Shown: piece by piece, positions 1-5,030 of the stretch
Layout: each line of letters begins with the position of its first letter
Position numbering within the stretch: the first letter of the stretch is position 1
Source of the DNA: Alphaproteobacteria bacterium
Lineage (GTDB): Bacteria > Pseudomonadota > Alphaproteobacteria > Thalassobaculales > Thalassobaculaceae
Assembly (NCBI GenBank): GCA_028822575.1
Contig: JAPKDN010000284.1
Span: 1-5,030 of the forward strand
Direction of reading: 5' to 3'
DNA: 5,030 bases
Program-made: the position numbers and the translations under genes
Notes under the pieces: model-generated
Database searches by the model: none
What the model saw: the letters and a program-made list of their open reading frames with translations, nothing else
What the model was told of the DNA's origin: nothing

Positions 1-602
1 ACCACTGCTGACACCACTGATTGGTAGAACACAATCATGAAGGGGTGGAGGTTTGCGCCCCGGCGGGACACCCAGACCATATTGACGGCGCAGGCGATCC
101 CCGACGTCAGGCCGATGATTACCCCTCGCGGGTCCAACGCCTCGAACCCGACACCAAGCATCACTGCTAGTCCAGTGAATGACGTCGCTATTGCCACGGT
201 CTTCAGTAAACCCGGGAGTTGACGATCAAGGGCGCTATTGATCAAGGCGACGACGGGTGGATAGACGAAAAAAAGCAGCGCGGCGACGCTTACGGGAATG
301 TATTTGGTAGAGCCGATATTGCCGAAGGCCATATGTGAGAACAGCAAGCCCAGAATTAGCAATAGCGGCCAGGAGCCCTTCGGTGGCTTTAGGGACTGGC
401 CGGTCGCCAGACAGAGCGAGGCCATGAATCCGATCGAGAAAACGGACCGGCAAAGTGCCACGGTGAGTGGCGTCGTGCCGCCATCGAACGCAACCCGTCC
501 CAATGCCACGGCCAGCCCTAGGCCGATTGAGCAGAGAATGGCGCAAATCAAACCTGTTGCGCGGTTACGCGGGCTGGAAAGATCGAGGGTTTGGGAAGTC
601 AC
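1..602 (-). CDS. EamA/DMT-family membrane transporter, N-terminal part (cut by window edge)
   Basis: Reading the minus strand from a GTG at 602 gives 200 codons without a stop, running off the window at position 1. The protein is very hydrophobic, with membrane-like segments at about residues 16-36, 46-67, 78-95, 104-122, 134-152 and 159-178. The stretch around residues 101-122 (YIPVSVAALLFFVYPPVVAL) is typical of the end of a first EamA domain, and a second domain begins near residue 158. EamA proteins are inner-membrane exporters or permeases for small metabolites, usually about 280-310 residues with ten helices, so roughly the last third is missing. Substrate cannot be told. The GTG start is preferred because an in-frame TAG lies a short way upstream, an AAAGGG (618-613) stands 10 nt before it, and a strong promoter lies just beyond. 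It is divergent from the cupin gene. Confidence 0.85.
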   Translation of the reverse strand, partial: MTSQTLDLSSPRNRATGLICAILCSIGLGLAVALGRVAFDGGTTPLTVALCRSVFSIGFMASLCLATGQSLKPPKGSWPLLLILGLLFSHMAFGNIGSTKYIPVSVAALLFFVYPPVVALINSALDRQLPGLLKTVAIATSFTGLAVMLGVGFEALDPRGVIIGLTSGIACAVNMVWVSRRGANLHPFMIVFYQSVVSAV

Positions 603-621
603 GGAATGGAGACCCTTTCGC

Positions 622-646
622 GGTCGGCACTATAGAGTCGCCGACC
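622..646. promoter_or_regulatory. candidate operator: 7-bp inverted repeat over the transporter -10 box
   Basis: GGTCGGC (622-628) and GCCGACC (640-646) are perfect inverted copies with 11 nt between them. The -10 hexamer of the minus-strand promoter (629-634) sits inside the spacer, and the expected start site is at one arm. An RNA hairpin from the transporter transcript is unlikely because only one arm would be transcribed, so a dimeric repressor site fits better. The regulator is not identified in the window. Confidence 0.45.
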
Positions 647-656
647 AGCGCGTCAA
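629..656 (-). promoter_or_regulatory. sigma70-type promoter of the EamA transporter gene
   Basis: On the minus strand a TTGACG -35 box (656-651) and a TATAGT -10 box (634-629) are separated by 16 bp. Transcription would start near 622, giving a leader of about 20 nt before the GTG at 602. Both hexamers match the sigma70 consensus at 5 of 6 positions; the spacer is 1 bp shorter than ideal. The promoter is overlapped by an inverted repeat (622-646). Confidence 0.65.
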
Positions 657-689
657 TTCTGCTTGATCGAGTCGCTAAATACGGCGATC

Positions 690-727
690 TTATCGAGGAA
701 TTCAGGCGTTTTTATCGAAGAATTCAG
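690..727 (+). repeat. 16-bp direct repeat, two copies, upstream of the cupin gene
   Basis: TTATCGAGGAATTCAG (690-705) and TTATCGAAGAATTCAG (712-727) differ at one base and begin 22 bp apart, about two helical turns, so they would face the same side of the DNA. The second copy runs into the cupin Shine-Dalgarno sequence. The arrangement suits a regulator binding in tandem or a small tandem duplication. A weak -10-like CTAAAT (675-680) lies just upstream, without a good -35 box. Confidence 0.5.
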
Positions 728-733
728 AAGGAG
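726..733 (+). promoter_or_regulatory. ribosome binding site of the cupin gene
   Basis: AGAAGGAG stands 7 nt before the ATG at 741. This strong Shine-Dalgarno match fixes the start there rather than at in-frame upstream codons near 663. Its first two bases overlap the end of the second direct-repeat copy, so a protein bound to the repeat could hinder access at DNA level. Confidence 0.8.
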
Positions 734-740
734 TGTTGCC

Positions 741-1400
741 ATGCAAATCAACGCTGATCTTAGCCAGCGCGCGGTCGCGATGACCGAGGGTATGGACTGG
801 GTCGACTCGCCGTTGCCGGGTGTGCAACGCCGCATGCTCGATCGTGATGGCGCTGAAGTGGCGCGCGCCACCTCAATCGTCCGCTACGCCCCGAATAGCC
901 ATTTCTTGGCCCACACACATGGTGGCGGTGAGGAATTTCTGGTACTTGAAGGGACTTTCTCCGACGAGCATGGCGACTACGGCCCCGGAAGCTATGTTCG
1001 TAACCCTCCGGGCTCGAGTCACACGCCCTTCAGCAAGGACGGGTGCACCATATTGGTTAAATTACGCCAGATGAATGACGACGACCAGACGACGGTGCGG
1101 ATCGATACTGCCAAATCAGAGTTTCAGCTCACTGACAACCCTAGTATCAAGCGCCAAGTTTTATTTGAGAGCGATGCCGAACGCGTAACGTTGGTTGAAA
1201 TCTCCCCCGGCTGCAGGGTCGCTATGCACATGCATCCAGCTGGTGAAGAGGTCTTCGTCGTCGACGGCGTCCTGGAGGACGAAGGCGGCCGCTATCCAAA
1301 GGGGGCTTGGGTGCGTATGCCGGCGGGAAGTTCTCACTCGGCCTGGACGGGGGAAGGCGCCACGCTCTGGGTGAAGACCGGGCATCTGCCGGCTGTGTAG
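741..1400 (+). CDS. two-domain ChrR-like cupin protein
   Basis: This 219-residue soluble protein holds two cupin barrels in tandem. The first carries H58-x-H60, E64/E65 and H94 (in GSSHTP); the second carries H163-x-H165, E169/E170 and H199 (in GSSHSA), so both have the full set of metal ligands. The phrases EEFLVLEG and EEVFVVDG, and the PPGSSH/PAGSSH loops, are characteristic of the cupin domain found at the C-terminus of the anti-sigma factor ChrR (cupin_7 type). There is no N-terminal zinc-binding anti-sigma domain, and no sigma factor gene is nearby, so an anti-sigma role is unlikely. Free-standing relatives include metal-dependent dioxygenases such as acetylacetone- or dihydroxyacetophenone-cleaving enzymes, and many uncharacterised proteins. 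Metal binding is well supported; the reaction is unknown. It is divergent from the transporter and ends 6 nt from the convergent beta-subunit gene, with no evident terminator between. Confidence 0.9.
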   Translation: MQINADLSQRAVAMTEGMDWVDSPLPGVQRRMLDRDGAEVARATSIVRYAPNSHFLAHTHGGGEEFLVLEGTFSDEHGDYGPGSYVRNPPGSSHTPFSKDGCTILVKLRQMNDDDQTTVRIDTAKSEFQLTDNPSIKRQVLFESDAERVTLVEISPGCRVAMHMHPAGEEVFVVDGVLEDEGGRYPKGAWVRMPAGSSHSAWTGEGATLWVKTGHLPAV

Positions 1401-1406
1401 TCCGGA

Positions 1407-2087
1407 TCAGATCAGTTCTTCGGCCCGATCGTTGGTCTCGCCGTATCGGGAAAGGCTGGGCGGTTTCAAACCCTCGTATAGCTTTGCGATACCGGCGTTG
1501 ATGTCGCGATTGTTTACCTCGAACAGGGAGTTGCCGGCAAGATCGCTTTCAACCAACAGCGGGCCAAAGCGTTCGACCTCCAAAACCCACATCGCTTGGG
1601 CTATACCGAGCTCATCCAGCCAATGCGCATCCCGCACCCGTTTGATCCCGCGCCCGAGCAGCGCGCCGGTGCCATAGCCAACAGTGGTGAGGTACACCGC
1701 GCCCACCGGTACGAATAGCGTGCGGTAGTCCTCCTCGGACATGCCGCCCTTGCCGATGATCACCTTGGCGCTGGATACCCGAAACCAATCGGCCATCCAT
1801 TTGGAGAACCGGAAGCTCGCGGTTGCGGTCACCGCGCCAACATTAAAAGAGCCATCCGCCTCGACCGTCGCCGCCGGCGAGCAATGAAAATTTATATTGC
1901 CGAGTGTCGCGAAATCTTCTGGTGGTGCGATGCCGTCGGTGATGATTTTCCTATAGACGCTCTCGCGGGCCGTATAGATCACGCCGTCGATATAGACGAC
2001 GTTGCCGATTTCCAGGCCCTTGAGCTGCTCCCGCGTGACCGGCGTGGTCAGGCGGACTTCCTTGAGCTTGCCTCCGTTGGTGTCCAT
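1407..2087 (-). CDS. class I fumarate hydratase / L(+)-tartrate dehydratase, beta subunit
   Basis: This 226-residue protein matches the beta (C-terminal, swivelling) part of iron-sulfur hydro-lyases. Visible family marks are the LTTPVTREQLKGLEIGNVVYIDG start (residues 13-35, given here in outline), the TARE motif at 39-42, FHCSPA at 67-72, GKGGM at 112-116 and the HW..ELG...AMWVLEVERFGPL block around 155-177. The GKGG loop helps bind substrate carboxylates in the family. With the alpha subunit it would add or remove water on a C4 acid: fumarate to malate, or L-tartrate to oxaloacetate. It is slightly longer than E. coli TtdB (about 200 residues), with a C-terminal tail of about 20 residues. 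The ATG at 2087 is chosen for its GGGAGA Shine-Dalgarno (2100-2095), 7 nt upstream; an earlier ATG at 2123 lacks this support. The gene overlaps the alpha gene by 40 nt, which implies coupled translation. Confidence 0.9.
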   Translation of the reverse strand: MDTNGGKLKEVRLTTPVTREQLKGLEIGNVVYIDGVIYTARESVYRKIITDGIAPPEDFATLGNINFHCSPAATVEADGSFNVGAVTATASFRFSKWMADWFRVSSAKVIIGKGGMSEEDYRTLFVPVGAVYLTTVGYGTGALLGRGIKRVRDAHWLDELGIAQAMWVLEVERFGPLLVESDLAGNSLFEVNNRDINAGIAKLYEGLKPPSLSRYGETNDRAEELI

Positions 2088-3013
2088 TCGACTGTCTCCC
2101 GGCGCATGTAGGGGGTGAACCATTTCGGATCGGTGCGATTTTCAACCCGCCCATCCGCATGTATCCGCGCCGTTGCCCGGCGCGACGATAGACAGAAGGC
2201 ATGCAGGCTCATGGGCATGCCGCCGGTGTGGGTGTAGCCGACCTCGATATGGCAATCGACGACCATGGATTTACCGACAAACCCCATGGCGCCCATGCCG
2301 ATCGAGTTACCGAGCTCCTTGAGTTCAAGTTCCAACGCGGCGATCTTCGGGTCTGGATTGCGGTCGCCAACCGTGCGTAGACATGCCGCCTGCTTGCCCA
2401 GCACCATGGTGATGTCCTTGGAGCCCCCCAAACCGATGCCGACTATCGCTGGCTGGCAGGCGAGACCTCGTTTGCCAAACGAGATCATCCCATCAAGAAA
2501 GAACCGCTGGATCCCATCTATCCCGTCACCTGGAAACAGCATCCTGTAGTCGGTCCCAAACAAGCCGCCCTTATGCACGGTGGTGATGTCGATCCAGTCA
2601 GCGTCCGGCTCGAAGGAGTATTCGATCTCTGGGGCGTTGATGCCAACATTGTTGTTGTGGTCGGTACGCCACAGGGGATGGACCCGATTCGGACGCAACG
2701 GAATATCATGGGTGGCCTGGGCGGTCGCCGAGCGTAGGGCCCGCTCCAAGGCGATGAAGCCACCTTCTATCCGCGCTTCATTGCCGGATTTGACATAATA
2801 CCGCGGCACCCCGGTATCCGCGCACATGGGGCGACGATCCTCGGTGGCGGCCTCGTAATTCTCCAGCATAGCCCGGAGCACGAAAGACGAAAGATCGCCT
2901 TCTTCTTCCGCCGCCATGGCCTTGATACCGGTGAGGTAATCCTCGGGTATATCGATACCGGCCCTGGTTGTAAGGTCATGGGCGGTCGATTCGATCAGGG
3001 AACTCTTTATCAA
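2048..3013 (-). CDS. class I fumarate hydratase / L(+)-tartrate dehydratase, alpha subunit
   Basis: The alpha subunit carries the [4Fe-4S] cluster at which water is added or removed. The three expected cysteines are present in family context: C64 in RPMCADTG, C186 in LACQPAIVG and C274 in HAFCLSSRRA. Other matches are HKGG (147-150, where E. coli TtdA has AGGG), the GLGGSKD segment (195-201), and GDRNPDP..AALELEL (216-231). A TTG start at 3013 gives 321 residues, near E. coli TtdA (about 300); GAGG-like GAGG (3023-3020) stands 6 nt before it. The reading frame continues upstream to an ATG at 3157, but that would cross the divergent sensor gene and add sequence unlike the family. Substrate (fumarate, tartrate or a relative) cannot be settled: the two-subunit layout is TtdA/TtdB-like, but separate-subunit fumarases also exist. 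It is the first gene of a two-gene operon. Upstream promoter signals are weak; only a TACACT (3056-3051) resembles a -10 box. Confidence 0.9.
   Translation of the reverse strand: MIKSSLIESTAHDLTTRAGIDIPEDYLTGIKAMAAEEEGDLSSFVLRAMLENYEAATEDRRPMCADTGVPRYYVKSGNEARIEGGFIALERALRSATAQATHDIPLRPNRVHPLWRTDHNNNVGINAPEIEYSFEPDADWIDITTVHKGGLFGTDYRMLFPGDGIDGIQRFFLDGMISFGKRGLACQPAIVGIGLGGSKDITMVLGKQAACLRTVGDRNPDPKIAALELELKELGNSIGMGAMGFVGKSMVVDCHIEVGYTHTGGMPMSLHAFCLSSRRATARIHADGRVENRTDPKWFTPYMRRETVEWTPTEASSRKSA
2095..2100 (-). promoter_or_regulatory. ribosome binding site deciding the beta-subunit start
   Basis: GGGAGA on the minus strand lies 7 nt before the ATG at 2087. It sits inside the end of the alpha-subunit coding region, so the beta gene can be reinitiated by ribosomes finishing alpha. 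It selects 2087 over the in-frame ATG at 2123. Confidence 0.65.
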
Positions 3014-3019
3014 GATTAG

Positions 3020-3023
3020 CCTC
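3020..3023 (-). promoter_or_regulatory. ribosome binding site supporting the TTG start of the alpha subunit
   Basis: GAGG on the minus strand stands 6 nt before the TTG at 3013. It is short, but it is the best-placed Shine-Dalgarno match near the point where family similarity is expected to begin. Confidence 0.45.
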
Positions 3024-3111
3024 GTCGCCCAGTCGCGTCGTGGATACCATAGTGTAGCGCGAACGGCGGGGAAAGTTAGCCGAGCGTCAACAATTTGATC
3101 TGGAACCGAAT

Positions 3112-4155
3112 ATGCCGGCTCGACGCGTGATTGTTCTCTTGGTGTGTGTCGTCGCATGGCTGCTCGCCGCCGGTTTGCTTGGGCAAAACCACGTCGAGAC
3201 GACGCTGAATAACCACCTCCTGAGCCAGACCAGGCAAGCGAGCCTTCTGGCGGATACGATCGCTGCCGAGGTCGGCCGGGAATTCGCTAGATTGAGGAGT
3301 CTGGTCAAAATCCTGGCCCAGTCGGAGAAAATTCGGGCGACGTTAGCCTTCGTCGGCTATCAGGAGCCTCTCGTTGATGAGGTGGCGCAGATAAGCCGGC
3401 AAGTGGAGCTTGAAAGCAGGATCGACCTCATCGAGCTTAATGCTATGTTGGCGGGGACCGCGGACGACCTCGGGTTGCGACGCATTCAGCTTTTGAATTC
3501 TTTGGGAGAGGTGATTGCGAGCAGCCGGTCGACGCGTGGTGAGAGCGATATCGGCTCGGCTCTTTCAGGGGACCGTCTGCACGCGGCCGCGAGCATCGTT
3601 GGTTCGGCGGAGGGATTTCACGTCGATGGGGAGAATGTTCCCAGTTACCGCTTCGCCTCGGCGATTGAAATCGATGGCGATGTGATCGGTGTCATGGTGG
3701 TCGAGCAGTCCTCGTTTCGAATTGCCCGCCCCCTCATTGGTCACTATCAGCGGGTTTTCATCACTGATGAAAATGGGGTCTCGGTCATCGCCCGTGAGGT
3801 GGGTCTGCTCATGGTGGCGGGGCCGGACGCGCGTCTGCATTCCATTACAGCCGACGAAAGGCTTTATCGATACGGCCAGCGGCTGATTGGACAGTTACCA
3901 TTTTCGTGGGACTGCGAAAGATCTTCGGGGCAGATCCACGGAACGGGTGACGAAGTCCCCTGTGCGTCAGTCACGAGGCCAATCGCGAGCGAGGCCTTGT
4001 GGGTCAATGTTCACTGCCCGCTCACGGAATTAGAGGCCTTGCGCCAGACAACTATGCTTGGCGTGGGGTTGATCGCGTTGGTCGGACTTTTGCTTATACT
4101 GGTGATTGAACGATATATCGGTTTTGCTCTGTCCACCCGTGCGAAGAACACGTAA
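3112..4155 (+). CDS. membrane sensor half of a broken histidine kinase (dCACHE-like periplasmic domain)
   Basis: The open frame gives 347 residues. A membrane segment at about 6-24 is followed by a periplasmic region (about 25-313) and a second membrane segment at about 315-333. The periplasmic part begins with a long helical stretch (28-110), then shows a PAS/CACHE pattern: LLNSLGEVIASS (127-138), IGSAL, SYRFASAIEIDGDVIGVMVVE (outline, 178-198) and VFITDENGVSVIA (215-227). This order resembles DctB-type and related double-CACHE ligand sensors. Three periplasmic cysteines (268, 284, 302) could allow a disulfide. The frame stops at TAA 4153-4155 just after the second membrane segment, where a kinase should begin; the kinase continues in the next frame downstream, so this is the front of a frameshifted gene. 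If translated, it would be a sensor without output. TGGAA (3101-3105) is a modest ribosome site 6 nt before the ATG. It is divergent from the hydro-lyase operon, with 98 nt between starts. Confidence 0.75.
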   Translation: MPARRVIVLLVCVVAWLLAAGLLGQNHVETTLNNHLLSQTRQASLLADTIAAEVGREFARLRSLVKILAQSEKIRATLAFVGYQEPLVDEVAQISRQVELESRIDLIELNAMLAGTADDLGLRRIQLLNSLGEVIASSRSTRGESDIGSALSGDRLHAAASIVGSAEGFHVDGENVPSYRFASAIEIDGDVIGVMVVEQSSFRIARPLIGHYQRVFITDENGVSVIAREVGLLMVAGPDARLHSITADERLYRYGQRLIGQLPFSWDCERSSGQIHGTGDEVPCASVTRPIASEALWVNVHCPLTELEALRQTTMLGVGLIALVGLLLILVIERYIGFALSTRAKNT

Positions 4156-4396
4156 TCGACGGGCCACTAATCGCCAGTTCGAAGAGCTGATGGAGGCGCG
4201 TTCCTGGTTTTTCATGCGAATGCGTCACGAAATACGCACGCCAATCATCGGACTCCTCGGGCCGTTGAAACAACTCGGCTGGTCAAAACTCGATACTGAG
4301 CAATCCTGGTTATTGCATGCCGTCCGGAACTCGGCGGGAAGCTTGATCATGCCTATCAATGATGTTTTGAGCTTTTTGATGATCGAGACAGTGTAG
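4145..4396 (+). pseudogene. HisKA (dimerisation and phospho-acceptor) fragment of the broken kinase
   Basis: In the frame one base later than the sensor, translation from about 4145 gives a linker (NRQFEELMEARSWF) and a clear H-box, RHEIRTPIIGLLGPL, with the phospho-accepting histidine encoded at 4226-4228. A second helix follows (DTEQSWLLHAVRNSAGSL then INDVLSFLMIE), as in BarA-type and other hybrid kinases, before TAG at 4394. In relatives the text reads roughly KIEAGKL at this point, so the stop replaces a lysine or glutamine codon. An ATG at 4106 could in principle start this piece, but it lies in sequence coding for the second membrane segment of the sensor in the other frame and has no clear ribosome site. 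Confidence 0.8.
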
Positions 4397-4852
4397 CTTG
4401 ATATTGAGATCCTGGACGTCGGTGTCATCGATGTTCTTGAGCAACATGCCCATTCCCTGGCGCCGATAGTCGCAGAGCGTGGCCTTACCCTGCACCTGCG
4501 GATCGACGTGTCGACCCAGGTTCTGTGCTGGGTTGGCCCAAGCGTGGAGAGCGTCCAGCGCCCTGACGCGATGGACGCCATCCGTTTCGCAGTGAGCGAT
4601 AACGGTACGGGCATGGATGCCGACACGATTGAGTGATTGCTTTCGCCCTTCGCCGAGGTGGGTGAATTCACGATCCAGCGTTTTGATGGCGCCGGTCTGG
4701 GGCTGTCAATCTGTAAGGAGTTGGCTGATTTGATGGGTGGTAAGGTCGTGGTCGAGAGCGCATTGGGCGTCGGATCAGTGTTCTTCCTCGACCTGCCAGC
4801 AGGTCGAGGTCCCGGCGCCACCCCTTGTTACGCCTCCCATGGGATTTTTTGA
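4397..4852 (+). pseudogene. HATPase fragment of the broken kinase, N-box missing, internal stop
   Basis: The same frame resumes after the TAG with LDIEILDVGVIDVLEQ, the normal helix leading into an ATP-binding domain. The ATP-lid motifs are recognisable: G1 as SDNGTGM (about 4594-4617), the F-box as LLSPFAEV (4637-4660) and G2 as DGAGLGLSICKELADLMGG (4685-4741), followed by the final strand VESALGVGSVFFLDLP. The N-box, normally in a segment reading like [20 protein letters not shown], is absent: sequence passes directly from LCWVG to PSVESVQRPD near 4530-4565. A TGA at 4634-4636 sits where relatives have arginine (TIERL), as expected for a CGA-to-TGA change. Loss of the N-box alone should abolish ATP binding, so this part cannot be an active kinase even if the stops were read through. 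Confidence 0.8.
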
Positions 4853-5030
4853 GAGGTATTGGCTCTTTATCCACGGTGGGGCGTCAGATTTTTCCAAGGC
4901 GGTCCTGGGAAATCTTGCTGGCGCCGAACTAGCCGCGGAAATTGGTGCGGCGGACCTTGTCTTAATCTTGGACGTCAGCGATCCGCCGACCGGAGGTAAA
5001 CCTAAGTTAGGGCTGTTCATGGGACGCGGG
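4851..5030 (+). pseudogene. C-terminal continuation of the kinase remnant in a third frame (cut by window edge)
   Basis: After the T6 run at 4845-4850 a 60-codon frame without stops runs to the window end. Removing one T joins it to the kinase frame, so it most likely continues the same gene. Its text includes HGGASDFSKAVLGNLAGAEL and IGAADLVLILDVSDPP. The alternating hydrophobic strand VLILDVS and the preceding alanine-rich helix recall the layout of a receiver (REC) domain as found in hybrid kinases, but I cannot see the usual acidic pocket with certainty. Calling it a degenerate receiver is a guess; it could also be a separate gene starting before the edge. Confidence 0.4.

Larger units (their letters stand above)
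3112..5030 (+). pseudogene. decayed membrane sensor histidine kinase, possibly hybrid (whole remnant)
   Basis: Read together, the pieces give the order of one large kinase: TM, periplasmic sensor, TM, HisKA dimerisation domain, HATPase domain, then a further C-terminal region running off the window. Five lesions break it: a +1 frameshift between about 4144 and 4152, a TAG at 4394-4396, loss of the N-box segment near 4535, a TGA at 4634-4636, and a +1 frameshift at the T6 run 4845-4850. The kinase core from 4145 to 4849 stays in a single frame apart from the two stops, which argues that the gene was intact until recently. The two premature stops and the missing segment cannot be explained by simple homopolymer sequencing errors. 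Its neighbour and sensor type suggest it once responded to a small carboxylic acid; that is inference. Confidence 0.8.

Noticed and set aside
298..666. Open frame of 122 codons on the plus strand opposite the transporter
   Set aside because: The minus strand encodes a clear membrane transporter here; the opposite frame has no domain pattern and no good ribosome site.
663..740. Earlier start for the cupin at 663, adding 26 residues
   Set aside because: The strong AGAAGGAG site points to 741, and the extra residues are encoded by the direct repeat, with no resemblance to a cupin N-terminus.
1381..1430. Possible bidirectional terminator between the convergent cupin and beta-subunit genes
   Set aside because: Only short CCGG-type pairings are visible, with no stable stem followed by a T run in either direction.
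3085..3090. TTGACG on the minus strand as a -35 box for the hydro-lyase operon
   Set aside because: The position 16-18 bp downstream is GC-rich and has no -10-like hexamer.
3014..3157. N-terminal extension of the alpha subunit to an ATG at 3157
   Set aside because: It would overlap the divergent sensor gene and give about 48 residues rich in Arg and Pro that are absent from the family; the TTG at 3013 has a ribosome site.
3755..3773. Perfect 8-bp inverted repeat (TTTTCATC, 3-nt loop, GATGAAAA)
   Set aside because: It lies inside the sensor gene and encodes the family-typical VFITDENG; with no gene end nearby it is probably a coding coincidence, not a terminator.
4225..4821. Open frame of 198 codons on the minus strand opposite the kinase remnant
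   Set aside because: The product is rich in Ser, Pro and Arg with no recognisable motif, typical of antisense reading of GC-rich coding DNA; the plus strand has clear HisKA and HATPase motifs.

Overview
The window reads as ordinary chromosomal DNA of a GC-rich bacterium, roughly 57-60% GC by eye, with Shine-Dalgarno-led genes. Gene content (DMT transporter, ChrR-like cupin, two-subunit class I hydro-lyase, large membrane sensor kinase) suggests a proteobacterium, perhaps an alphaproteobacterium. That placement is inference; no rRNA or other marker is present.

Layout: (1) 1-602, minus strand: N-terminal 200 residues of an EamA/DMT-family membrane transporter, GTG start, cut by the window edge. 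(2) 603-740: divergent intergenic region with a good sigma70-type promoter for the transporter, a 7-bp inverted repeat lying over its -10 box, and a 16-bp direct repeat in front of the next gene. (3) 741-1400, plus strand: two-domain ChrR-like cupin with both metal sites intact. (4) 1407-3013, minus strand: a two-gene operon for a [4Fe-4S] class I fumarate hydratase / L(+)-tartrate dehydratase, alpha subunit (TTG start) first, beta subunit overlapping it by 40 nt. It converges on the cupin gene with only 6 nt between the stop codons. (5) 3014-3111: short divergent spacer. (6) 3112-5030, plus strand: remains of a large membrane sensor histidine kinase. The 347-residue sensor half (TM, periplasmic dCACHE-like domain, TM) is open, but the kinase half is broken by a frameshift near 4144-4152, a TAG at 4394, an in-frame loss of the N-box region near 4535, a TGA at 4634 and a frameshift at a T6 run (4845-4850). 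An open frame after that run reaches the window end.

How the parts may work together: the hydro-lyase would interconvert a C4 hydroxy-acid (malate or tartrate) and its dehydration product. The sensor domain next to it resembles those of DctB-like C4-dicarboxylate sensors, so the kinase may once have controlled the operon; if so, that control is now probably lost. The transporter and cupin form a separate divergent pair. I see no mobile element, CRISPR array, tRNA or rRNA. Nothing here looks like a wholly new system; the most notable items are the stepwise-decayed kinase and the two repeat structures in the 603-740 region.
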